This document shows positions 34,484-42,203 of a stretch of DNA of 64,000 bases, one piece after another. The notes beneath the pieces were generated by a model. The model ran no database searches. It worked only from the letters and a program-made list of their open reading frames with translations, and was not told the origin of the DNA. Both the position numbers and the translations under genes were made by a program. The DNA is taken from NCBI RefSeq assembly GCF_020731145.1, contig NZ_JAJFZN010000001.1, positions 868,001-932,000 on the forward strand. Reading direction: 5' to 3'. This DNA comes from Sneathiella sp. HT1-7. Lineage in GTDB: Bacteria; Pseudomonadota; Alphaproteobacteria; Sneathiellales; Sneathiellaceae. How positions within the stretch are numbered: position 1 is the stretch's first letter; the number at the start of each line of letters is the position of its first letter.

Positions 34484-34562
34484 AATTCCCTCCGCCGGTT
34501 CTAACCGGATCAGGTTCTGCGGGTCAGCGAATGCTTCTCAGCCGTTTAAGGCACCCCGATGA
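34484..34562 (-). promoter_or_regulatory. TPP (THI-box) riboswitch
   Basis: On the minus strand the sequence reads GGGGTGCC, then GGCTGAGA, ACCC, GAACCTGATCCGGTTAG and CGGAGGGAA, the full set of conserved thiamine pyrophosphate aptamer elements. It lies about 68 bases ahead of the thiM start. When TPP is plentiful it should lower expression of thiM and the TRAP binding-protein gene. The 322-base gap 34417-34738 also holds the promoters for thiM and for the divergent MFS gene. Confidence 0.96.
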
Positions 34563-34571
34563 GCAGCTGTT

Positions 34572-34599
34572 ATCTTAGGGTTTTTCATTTGCTTTGCAA
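34572..34599 (-). promoter_or_regulatory. Promoter for the TPP-riboswitch transcript
   Basis: TTGCAA (34594-34599) and TAAGAT (34572-34577) on the minus strand are 16 bases apart, four of six consensus matches each. Transcription would start just before the aptamer, as expected. Confidence 0.55.
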
Positions 34600-34738
34600 T
34601 GCGAAAATATGATCAATTTTTCTAACCCGACAAGGTAGAAAAACTCTTGTGACAGGCTGACTGCCTTTATGATAAATTGGTGTTATAAAAATGTGCGGAT
34701 ACCGTTCGGCGGTGGCGCCCTAGAACAGGATAAGTTCC

Positions 34739-35950
34739 GTGACCCAGCAACAGATGCGATTTACCTTCCTCAATTTTGGTCATTTTGTTGATCATCTGTT
34801 CATGCTGATCTTCGCAAAGGCGGCGTTTAGCGCGGGGCTCTATTTTGGCCTTGCCGAAGATGGCGCCTATGCAGAGATGATACCCTATGGCATCCCGTCG
34901 CTTATTCTCTTTGGTGCCGGGGCGCCGCTTGCCGCCTATCTTGCCGATAAATGGAATCGCGTCGGCATGATCACAGTCTTCTTTATCGGAATCGGCCTTT
35001 CCGCCATTGCCACCAGTTTTGCCCAGTCCCCGTTGCAAATTGCCATTGGTCTTGCGGCAATCGGGCTATTTGCCTCAATCTATCATCCGGTGGGTCTTGC
35101 CATGGTGGTTCAGGGCGGCGGCCGTGTTGGCTGGCGCGTTGGAATGAATGGTGTCTGGGGTAATATGGGCGTTGCCGCGGCCCCGTTGATTACCGGCTTT
35201 ATCCTTGCTGACTATAACTGGCAATTAGCATTTATCGTGCCTGGCATTGTCGCAATCCTTACCGGCATTGGATTTTATATCTTTGCCCGGCGTGGCGGGG
35301 CACGCCCCCCCGCCTTTCCTGCGGGAGAGAAGGATATCGTCGGTTTTGCGCCGGGGTGGAAACGGGCCCTTATTGCCATTGCGCTGGTCACCTCCGCTGG
35401 CGGTTTTGTCTTTGGCACCATGACATTCGTTATCCCCCGAATGTTTGAAGTCAGCTTGCCGGATGTGACCGAGAATGTGGCGACAACGGGTCTTCTCGCA
35501 GCGCTGGTTTATGCAATTGCGGCCTTTGCGCAGCTCGTGGTCGGTCGTTTGATTGATAAATACCGGATCAAACCAGTGCTGTTTATTATTGCGCTCGCAC
35601 AGCCGATCCTGATCGGGATTATGGCGACGCAATTGAACTATGCGCTCTTTTTCGCAACCTTGCTCGCCATGGCGTTTGTCTTCGGACAGATCCCGATTAC
35701 CGATACAGTTATTGCGCGTTATGTGCCCGATGGCTGGCGAACGAAAGTCATGTCGGTCAAGCTACTTCTTAATTTGGTGATTGGCGCGTTGTCATTGCTG
35801 GCAGCGCGATACATCCTGGAAGCGGGCGCTGGATTTTCAGGTGTGATTACCGTTGTTGCCATTGTCGCTATGTTGATCTCTCTCGCGGCGCTGGTTCTGC
35901 CGGGGCGTGTCCGCCGGTCCATTCAGCCAAGCGTCAGCCCGGCGGAGTAG
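34739..35950 (+). CDS. MFS transporter
   Basis: A 403-residue major facilitator with about twelve helices. The first loop has LADKWNRVGM, the MFS loop signature (G-x-x-x-D-R-like), and a second copy VGRLIDKYRIKP lies after helix 7. The opening NFGHFVDHLFMLIF is reminiscent of the fosmidomycin-resistance-type transporters. The start is probably GTG at 34739, as AGGA lies nine bases upstream; an ATG at 34754 is possible. It is divergent from the TPP-regulated thiM operon. The substrate is unknown. Confidence 0.88.
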   Translation: MTQQQMRFTFLNFGHFVDHLFMLIFAKAAFSAGLYFGLAEDGAYAEMIPYGIPSLILFGAGAPLAAYLADKWNRVGMITVFFIGIGLSAIATSFAQSPLQIAIGLAAIGLFASIYHPVGLAMVVQGGGRVGWRVGMNGVWGNMGVAAAPLITGFILADYNWQLAFIVPGIVAILTGIGFYIFARRGGARPPAFPAGEKDIVGFAPGWKRALIAIALVTSAGGFVFGTMTFVIPRMFEVSLPDVTENVATTGLLAALVYAIAAFAQLVVGRLIDKYRIKPVLFIIALAQPILIGIMATQLNYALFFATLLAMAFVFGQIPITDTVIARYVPDGWRTKVMSVKLLLNLVIGALSLLAARYILEAGAGFSGVITVVAIVAMLISLAALVLPGRVRRSIQPSVSPAE

Positions 35951-36025
35951 ACACGAGCGCCACCATTTGCTGGAAAATGGATATTGTGACACACTCTATG
36001 AAAAATAATAATAAGGGGAGTGATT

Positions 36026-36982
36026 ATGGGTATCGATACAATCGTTCGGCCAAAACAACTATTGGCGCCGCCGGTCCGGCTGGATCCGGCGTTTGATGAT
36101 CCGCAAGGGGTAATTGACCTGATCAAGAAGGGAAGCCCGTATAAAACCCTCTCCGCCGCCCATAAAGATGTCGGGGAGACGTCCGGCGGCTGGTTTCGCA
36201 ATTTCTGGGCGTTGGGCGGTAAGGTCGTTTTTGATGGAGCGGAGCCTTTTTTTAATAATCCGCGCTTTATTGAGGCCGCAAAGACATCTTTCAAGGCTGA
36301 GGTGATCCGTCCGGTTGCGATGATGACCAACCTTAATCTGCCGGCAGAGGGACTGCCCGCCCATCAGGATCTGCCTTTCTTCAGGGGTGCGCAAAATCGC
36401 GAAGTGCCAAGTTGGATGCTGGCGCCGATGGGCTATTCCGGCCTGTTCCATAACTGGGCCGTCCCCGTCGCTTCAGCGATTACTTGGTTCTATGACGGTG
36501 AAGGCGGGGAATTCGAATATTGGCCAGATGGACTTGGTGCGCCATCAAAAACCGAGCGGCCGCCCTACAGTAATTGCAGTGTTCTGGCGGATAATGAATA
36601 TATGTTCCACCGGGTCGGCAGTGTCGGCCCGACGGCAGAGCATCACCGCTATGATAACTTAGGTTATGACGCCACACTCACCTTGACGGAAGATAACAGC
36701 TGGCGGGTGGATGATGGAGGCAAGCCATTTGCAAAGCTTCCGTTTGAAGAAGTGCGACTTTCTGTGCTTTGGAAGGGCTATTGCTTCAAGAACGAGGCGG
36801 AAGCGGCGGCTTATGACGATCACAGTCATGACCTGAATTCGGACCTTATCATCGATATATTCTGTGACGATCTGACGGCGCGCGGCATTGCCGTCTCAAA
36901 GCCGGAGGATTTTTGGACCGATGCGGCCTGGAAAGAAGTAATAACCCGCGCCTATCCGGCACCAACGGCGGAAAACCCATAA
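36026..36982 (+). CDS. Unassigned protein with HxD...H pattern, possible Fe(II)/2OG oxygenase
   Basis: A 318-residue soluble protein that I cannot assign to a named family. It has AHQDLPFFRG near residue 115 and FHRVGS near 195 with HHRYDN downstream, spacing that would suit the His-Asp-His iron site of a 2-oxoglutarate oxygenase; this is inference from pattern alone. There is no signal peptide or membrane helix. ATG 36026 is preferred, with AAGGGGAG five bases upstream. It stands between the MFS gene and the ankyrin protein on the same strand. Confidence 0.6.
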   Translation: MGIDTIVRPKQLLAPPVRLDPAFDDPQGVIDLIKKGSPYKTLSAAHKDVGETSGGWFRNFWALGGKVVFDGAEPFFNNPRFIEAAKTSFKAEVIRPVAMMTNLNLPAEGLPAHQDLPFFRGAQNREVPSWMLAPMGYSGLFHNWAVPVASAITWFYDGEGGEFEYWPDGLGAPSKTERPPYSNCSVLADNEYMFHRVGSVGPTAEHHRYDNLGYDATLTLTEDNSWRVDDGGKPFAKLPFEEVRLSVLWKGYCFKNEAEAAAYDDHSHDLNSDLIIDIFCDDLTARGIAVSKPEDFWTDAAWKEVITRAYPAPTAENP

Positions 36983-37029
36983 GCGAATTTTGCGCTGCTA
37001 TATTCGCCTTTTCCTGATATCATAGGAGC

Positions 37030-37566
37030 ATGGCAGAGGACCTATTCGAGTTACAGCGGCGGGCCATTGCGTTACATGCCGCTTATCAGGCCGGCGATCT
37101 TGTGGAGATCCGGCACCTTCTTGACGACCCGCCGGGATTTCCCAACAGCCAGCAACCGTATGAACTGGGCTGCGCAGGAACCCCTCTCGAATATGCTTTC
37201 TGTTGGTCACCATCCTCTTTGATTCATGCGCTTCTCGATATAGGCGCGGATGTGAACTTCAGCGTGGAGGACGGTTTTCCAGCGCTCTTCACACTTTTAG
37301 AAACCGACAGGGAAGACAGGTATGAATTGTTAGCGCTCCTGCTTGATCACGGGGCTGATATTCACCAACGAGGCATCAATGACTGGACGCCGCTTCATTA
37401 TGCGGTGGTCCAACGGGATTTAAAAGCGATAGAAATCCTGCTTGCGCGTGGCGCCGACCCGTGTCTCAAGACACGGATCGACGAGGGAACAACAGCGTTG
37501 GAAGAGGCGGTGCGAAACGGACTCGATAAGATAGTCGAAGTCCTGAAAAATCAAGCCCATGTTTGA
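37030..37566 (+). CDS. Ankyrin-repeat protein
   Basis: A 178-residue protein with about four ankyrin repeats: GTPLEYAFCWSPSSLIHALLDIGADVNF, FPALFTLLE...LLALLLDHGADIHQ, WTPLHYAVVQRDLKAIEILLARGADP and TTALEEAVRNGLDKIVEVLKN. No signal peptide is present, so it is cytoplasmic and probably binds another protein. It lies 47 bases after the HxD protein and may be cotranscribed with it. It is convergent with the MaoC gene. Confidence 0.9.
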   Translation: MAEDLFELQRRAIALHAAYQAGDLVEIRHLLDDPPGFPNSQQPYELGCAGTPLEYAFCWSPSSLIHALLDIGADVNFSVEDGFPALFTLLETDREDRYELLALLLDHGADIHQRGINDWTPLHYAVVQRDLKAIEILLARGADPCLKTRIDEGTTALEEAVRNGLDKIVEVLKNQAHV

Positions 37567-37577
37567 GCCATGTCTCT

Positions 37578-38036
37578 CTATCGCTTCCCCGGAATTACAT
37601 CGATAAATTCCGCCATGGCATTGCCCATAGCGACGAGCATGCCGTCCTGATTGTTCACCTCAACATCAAAAAGCAGCCAGTAACCTTTATCCGTTTTCTT
37701 TTTGCTTTGCAGGGTGACGACGGGTGTGATGGTATGGCCGAGCTGAACCGGCTTCAGCCAGCGTGTCTCCAGTCGCCGGTGAAATCCGCCGCGCGGGATC
37801 AACCAGTCAGTGAGCGTGCGGGTGATCAGCGCAAAATTTTGCATGCCATGCATGATAACACCGTCAAAGCTCGTCTTGCCGAACTTGTTTTTCATATAGT
37901 TGTCATCGAAATGTAACGGGTTGTAGTCAAGTGAGGCATCGGCGAAAGCCTGAATCGTGTCACGGGTAACCGTAAAGGGCCGTCCGGTGATCACATCGCC
38001 TTCGTTAACCTGGTTAAACTGTTCTTCTGCAGTCAT
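37578..38036 (-). CDS. MaoC-family hydratase
   Basis: A 152-residue hot-dog-fold protein. The hydratase-2 motif is seen as FADASLDYNPLHFDDNYMK, with the Asp and His residues expected of R-specific enoyl-CoA hydratases, and then GVIMHGMQN. It is the third gene of a minus-strand trio with a FAS1-like dehydratase and a VOC protein, so the two hydratase halves may form one heteromeric enzyme. The acyl substrate cannot be named. Confidence 0.88.
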   Translation of the reverse strand: MTAEEQFNQVNEGDVITGRPFTVTRDTIQAFADASLDYNPLHFDDNYMKNKFGKTSFDGVIMHGMQNFALITRTLTDWLIPRGGFHRRLETRWLKPVQLGHTITPVVTLQSKKKTDKGYWLLFDVEVNNQDGMLVAMGNAMAEFIDVIPGKR

Positions 38037-38054
38037 TTTCTATTCCTTTATCGA

Positions 38055-38537
38055 TCAAGCGGGACGGATGGTTTGGCCGCGGCCAGTACAGACAACTTCA
38101 CCATGCTGGTTGGTGAAGGTGTTTTCATGCACGGCGAAGAGCCTGTCTTTCCGGATGAAGCGGTCCAGCGCGGTGCCGCGCATGGTAATGGTGTCGCCCG
38201 GGCGGATCGGTACATGGTAGGACCAGTTCTGCCCCGCATTGATGGTGCCAGGGGAACGCATCCAGTCTTCCGTGGTGGTGCAGGCGAACATCAACAGGAT
38301 ATGGATGGAAGGCGGCGCGATGATGCCACCATAAATGGTCGATTTTGCATATTCCTCGTCAAAATAGAGCGGATTATCTTCCCCGACACCCTTGGCATAG
38401 CGGGCAATGACCTCCTGGGTAAGCGTCACCGGCGTTGTGTCGCGCAGTTCGCCCGGAATAATCTGGTCCCAGGTTGCGCGTTTATCCACATCCTTCCAGA
38501 AATCAGTTTCAAAATTATCGAGATCCAAAATCGTCAT
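38055..38537 (-). CDS. FAS1-like/MaoC dehydratase domain protein
   Basis: A 160-residue hot-dog protein, with YAKGVGEDNPLYFDEEYAK and IIAPPSIHILLM as the family's conserved N-terminal pattern. The downstream MaoC gene starts 19 bases after its stop. FAS1-like dehydratase and MaoC halves often pair as subunits of one hydratase. The ATG at 38537 is chosen for its AGGAGGGGGA ribosome-binding site; the open frame reaches up to 38645, but that part overlaps the VOC gene. Confidence 0.86.
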   Translation of the reverse strand: MTILDLDNFETDFWKDVDKRATWDQIIPGELRDTTPVTLTQEVIARYAKGVGEDNPLYFDEEYAKSTIYGGIIAPPSIHILLMFACTTTEDWMRSPGTINAGQNWSYHVPIRPGDTITMRGTALDRFIRKDRLFAVHENTFTNQHGEVVCTGRGQTIRPA

Positions 38538-38592
38538 ACTGTCCCCCTCCTCGGGGTTGTTATTGGCGCCGAAGCGCGGTTTGCTAATATTT

Positions 38593-39372
38593 TCAGGCGG
38601 CGGGTGTAATACGGAATTCGACGCCGCAAAAATCGAACCCTGCATCTGTGACCGGACAGCCGGCTTCTTTTGCCCGCTGCTTCATTTCCTCCGGATTTTT
38701 TGCCGTAAGATCAATTGCGGTGAAAAGTTCTCGCCCTTGCTCTGTCGTATCGGTAAATTGAATATAACCATAATCAAGGTCGATCTCGCGTGTCCCGCCC
38801 TGTATCGTCAATGGCCGGTCGCAAATATGGCTCCAAAGCTTGGCGCGCGCCTCGGCACCGGGACTGGAGATTTCAATACCGAGAATATCGCCCGTTACAT
38901 CCGTGCTGACATGTTTATGCCAGTCGTCTCCCGCCCATTCATAATGGCCGAGCATCGTATCATCACCATAATGGTGGTCGAATTCCATCATGGTGGCACC
39001 GGTCTGCTTGGGGTTGAGCTGCAGAAGGTCGGCTTTATCGTTACGCCTCTCGTAAATCGGGGCGACCCCGACCTCTTCGGCGAGTGTTTTATGCCGGACC
39101 ATATCCGCGCAGTCGAAGATCGCCATATATCCGCCCCGGCCGTCGTTTCGGGCGAGAAACCGGTCAACGGCAGTGTTCTCTTTTGTCGGGGCGACAATCT
39201 CCAGAAAGCAGCCGTTCAACGCATACATGATATTTTCCAGCCCAAAATTGTCGAGCGTCGACCGGTGACAAACATCTAGCCCGAAAACATGGCTGAAAAC
39301 CTGCTCTGTTTTAGTAATATCGGCGGCGGCCAGACAAATTTGCCGGAGCCGGACATAATTATTGGATGGCAT
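38593..39372 (-). CDS. VOC-family (glyoxalase/extradiol dioxygenase fold) protein
   Basis: A 259-residue protein with two beta-alpha-beta-beta-beta modules. It starts with LRQICLAAADITKTEQVFSHVFGL, typical of a VOC N-terminal module, and the second half ends CGVEFRIT. Possible metal ligands include His and Glu in MEFDHHYGDD. The family spans glyoxalases, ring-cleavage dioxygenases and epimerases; the neighbouring hydratases hint at acyl-CoA metabolism but do not settle it. Confidence 0.82.
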   Translation of the reverse strand: MPSNNYVRLRQICLAAADITKTEQVFSHVFGLDVCHRSTLDNFGLENIMYALNGCFLEIVAPTKENTAVDRFLARNDGRGGYMAIFDCADMVRHKTLAEEVGVAPIYERRNDKADLLQLNPKQTGATMMEFDHHYGDDTMLGHYEWAGDDWHKHVSTDVTGDILGIEISSPGAEARAKLWSHICDRPLTIQGGTREIDLDYGYIQFTDTTEQGRELFTAIDLTAKNPEEMKQRAKEAGCPVTDAGFDFCGVEFRITPAA

Positions 39373-39556
39373 CTTTCCTCCCTTTCCCTGGCGGGTCAGG
39401 CCGGTAGTTGTTGATTGTTTTTAACCGGCAAGATGAGTATTCCAAATTTATCGATGGAGGTAAAGGTCTGCGTCAAGGTGCTGTCACAGGACCCTCTTGT
39501 TTAGAGATCAAAAAATCAGTAGCAAATTTATCCGATACTGATAGGTTAAGGCCTTC

Positions 39557-39572
39557 AATTATCCGGATAATT
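39557..39572. repeat. 16-bp perfect palindrome before the CHASE2 gene
   Basis: AATTATCCGGATAATT is a perfect 16-base palindrome ending ten bases before the CHASE2 start codon, in the 210-base gap 39373-39582. It could be an operator covering the ribosome-binding region. The gap also holds two copies of CAAATTTATC (near 39443 and 39523) and nothing else I recognise. Confidence 0.5.
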
Positions 39573-39582
39573 CTTCGAGAGA

Positions 39583-41985
39583 ATGACGAAAAGCCTTCCT
39601 TCCCCCATAACCCGAATGAGTCAGGCGATGATCGTTCTGGGGATTTGTGCCGCGTTGATCGTGGCCTTTGTGAACCTGCGCGACAAGCCGTTCATACAAT
39701 TGATTGAGGGAAAACTTCTGGACTCGCGGTTTGTCTTACGCGGTCCCATCGCTACGGATCCGGCGATTGAACTCGTGCTGATTGAAAAAATATCGGACGG
39801 GGCAAAGGGGATTCCTGTTTCATCCGCTGATCTGGCAAAAGGGATAGAGGCCATCGCTACGGGCGGTGCGCGGATTGTTGTGCTCGATCCGAATCTACTG
39901 CCAATGAAGGTATCGGGTGCGGCGGCAGATGCCACGGGGGAACGTGATCTAGCGGCAGATCTGGCTCGCCTTGATAACGTGGTCATTCCCTATGTCTTTT
40001 CCATGACCCCGTCGTCCAACTCCCGTTCAGCCTTGCCGGTGGCTATTCAAAAAACGGCGTATAGCGTCTTCCGCAAGCGCGAATCTCCGTCGGTTAAACG
40101 ACCGGGGGAAGCGGGTGGATATCTCGCACCGTCTTTGGATTTGCTGCAGAACGCCCTGCCGGGCCATATTATTCAAGAACAACAACGGACGCTTACCCGG
40201 CAATATGCCTATCCGGTCATTGGTTATGGTGGATCGTATTATCCATCGCTCGCCATGCAGGCCTATCGTCGCTGGGTCGATTTGCCGATGAAGGCAATAG
40301 AGGTTAATTTCGGGGAAAGCCTGACTATTGGCAGTCTCTATTTGCCGACAGATAACCAGATGCGCCTCGCCGTCAATTATCATGGGCCGGGCGGAAGTTA
40401 CAAACGGACCCGCTTTTCCGATTTGTTGGACGGTAGTCTACCTGCAGATAATTTCAAGGACAAGCTGGTGCTGGTTGGACTTGCAGCTTCAGTCACCCCG
40501 GATAATGTGTCCACGCCCTTTGATCCCGCGATGTCCGAGGTTGAGTATCTGGCCAACGTGATTGACAATATCAACCGGATGAACCCGCTGGTTCGGTCAC
40601 AACAGGTTATCGTCCTTGATATCTTGTTGCTGGCACTGACGGGGCTCTTTTTTGCTCTGGTGGCGGCTGCGCGGAGTATATGGGTTGTTCTGACCCTGGC
40701 GGTGATTGCGATGGTGCTTTTTGTCGCGGGGAATATTCAGGTCTTTATTCTCTTTAACCTATGGTTGGGGTTGAGCTTCCCACTACTCGCGATGATCCTG
40801 TGCACAGCGGTGCTGATGGCGGCAAAGCACGTCTCCAAGCGCCGTCGCGCGGCCCTTACAGAGGCGGAGGCGGCGGAAGAAGCGCAGTTCACTACCCCTT
40901 GGACGTTTGATCGGGTTGCCAAGGTGGTGGATGAAGAGACGCCGTCGCTGGAAGCGGGTGAAGATGAAAGTGATCCAGAGATCGAGCCGGACGAAAAGGG
41001 CGAGGCAAGCTTGCGTCTTAACGCTGACGAAGATGGAATAAAGACTCAGGAAGAGCCCCTTCAGGACGAAAGTGCCGCGACGAGAGAAGACAAGATCGAA
41101 GAAGCCGAGGAGATGTCTGAAGGACCCGTGGCAGATAATGTCTCTCCTTTCCCATCACCCAAACCCAAGCCCAAACCCAAACCATCGCCGATAGAGCCAA
41201 GCCCATTGCCGGTTCCGCCTCCAAAACCCTCGTATCAATCACTACCGGAGGGCCCGAAACCAGCGGATTTGCCCGTTCCTGCGCAAAAACCCAAAAAACC
41301 TGCGTCCCTTGCCCCGATGATGGATACCTCTGCGCGCGGGGAGAAGGTCTCGCTCACCTCGACAGAGGGTATGGTAAAATCGCCTGCCGCCAATAACGAG
41401 TTTGAAGTTGCTGTGCTGTATATCAACATGGCTGGCTTTATGGCGCTGGCCAAGAGTTTTGGACCGACTCGTTCGGCGCAGTTCCTGCACGCACTCTTTC
41501 AATTAATCGAAAAAACAGTGGTCAAACATGGCGGGTTTCTGGAACAGTTCGGCGAGAAAGACGTTATGGCAATCTTTGGGCTACCGGATGAAAGCTCAGA
41601 GGATGCATCGAATGGTCTCCGGGCGGCGCGGGAACTGGCGTCTGTTCTCTCCGATTGGGGTGAGCAGCAGGAATTGCCTGCTGGCAAGTCGGCAGATTTC
41701 TGTATTTGTGCTGATTTTGGCCCTGTAAAAGCGCATCTTGACGGTGAAGGGGAAGATGCCAGGGTTAGCGTTTCCGGTTATACGATTGGGCTCGCAAGCA
41801 AGCTCGATAAGACGGTTGCCGCGAAGAATGCGGATGTTGTTGTCTCCGAAAAACTGATGACGAAAGTCAGCGAAACCGATCTTACCGGTCAGTTGAAGGA
41901 TGGCTTTACGGAACAGCCGATGCAGCAGATTCCCGGTGCAGCAGAGACTATCGGTTTGTGGCGGGGCGAGTTCGGCGCCAGCTGA
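39583..41985 (+). CDS. CHASE2 sensor with degenerate class III adenylate/guanylate cyclase domain
   Basis: An 800-residue membrane receptor. A hydrophobic helix at ~11-29 leads into the periplasmic CHASE2 sensor domain (to ~335), followed by three helices (~345-415). The cytoplasmic part has an acidic region (~435-510), a Pro/Lys-rich linker (repeated PKPKPK) and a C-terminal cyclase fold (~610-795). Key cyclase positions are altered: the first metal-binding Asp is Asn (LYINMAGF), the GD loop reads GEKD, and the VNLAARL element reads IGLASKL, losing the transition-state Asn and Arg. It is therefore likely to sense a signal but not make cyclic nucleotide. Confidence 0.88.
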   Translation: MTKSLPSPITRMSQAMIVLGICAALIVAFVNLRDKPFIQLIEGKLLDSRFVLRGPIATDPAIELVLIEKISDGAKGIPVSSADLAKGIEAIATGGARIVVLDPNLLPMKVSGAAADATGERDLAADLARLDNVVIPYVFSMTPSSNSRSALPVAIQKTAYSVFRKRESPSVKRPGEAGGYLAPSLDLLQNALPGHIIQEQQRTLTRQYAYPVIGYGGSYYPSLAMQAYRRWVDLPMKAIEVNFGESLTIGSLYLPTDNQMRLAVNYHGPGGSYKRTRFSDLLDGSLPADNFKDKLVLVGLAASVTPDNVSTPFDPAMSEVEYLANVIDNINRMNPLVRSQQVIVLDILLLALTGLFFALVAAARSIWVVLTLAVIAMVLFVAGNIQVFILFNLWLGLSFPLLAMILCTAVLMAAKHVSKRRRAALTEAEAAEEAQFTTPWTFDRVAKVVDEETPSLEAGEDESDPEIEPDEKGEASLRLNADEDGIKTQEEPLQDESAATREDKIEEAEEMSEGPVADNVSPFPSPKPKPKPKPSPIEPSPLPVPPPKPSYQSLPEGPKPADLPVPAQKPKKPASLAPMMDTSARGEKVSLTSTEGMVKSPAANNEFEVAVLYINMAGFMALAKSFGPTRSAQFLHALFQLIEKTVVKHGGFLEQFGEKDVMAIFGLPDESSEDASNGLRAARELASVLSDWGEQQELPAGKSADFCICADFGPVKAHLDGEGEDARVSVSGYTIGLASKLDKTVAAKNADVVVSEKLMTKVSETDLTGQLKDGFTEQPMQQIPGAAETIGLWRGEFGAS

Positions 41986-42005
41986 CAGGGGGACCCGCGC
42001 GCTAT

Positions 42006-42203
42006 TCAGCTTTTAGACGCGCGCTTTATGGCGGCAGCGAGCGTGTCGAAATCCCCGACTTCATTGGCGAGAAGCAGGACGAGCCGAGCATTGAGAGCGG
42101 CGGATTGGTCGAAATCCAATCCTTCATGCGCGGTCATCAGTAATTCATAAAAATCATCGCCATGTGGGTGCAGACGATCGTCCGTATTTAGCGTGTTGTT
42201 CAT
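42006..42203 (-). CDS. DUF2783 small protein
   Basis: A 65-residue soluble protein (MNNTLNTDDRLHPHGDDFYE, ending AAAIKRASKS). It matches the DUF2783 family, which regularly accompanies FAD-dependent aromatic hydroxylases and homogentisate genes. Its ATG overlaps the stop of the hydroxylase by four bases (ATGA). Function is not known; a role as a small partner of the hydroxylase is a guess from position. Confidence 0.82.
   Translation of the reverse strand: MNNTLNTDDRLHPHGDDFYELLMTAHEGLDFDQSAALNARLVLLLANEVGDFDTLAAAIKRASKS

Noticed and set aside
38964-38976. CACCATAATGGTG palindrome identical to the repeats upstream of glsB
   Set aside because: It lies inside the VOC coding sequence, where the bases are needed for a conserved-looking HHYGD stretch. 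It may be chance, so it was not called a regulatory site, though it is mentioned with the array.
41150-41230. Repetitive CCCAAACCCAAG stretch as a DNA repeat element
   Set aside because: It encodes the Pro/Lys-rich linker of the CHASE2 protein in an intact frame.
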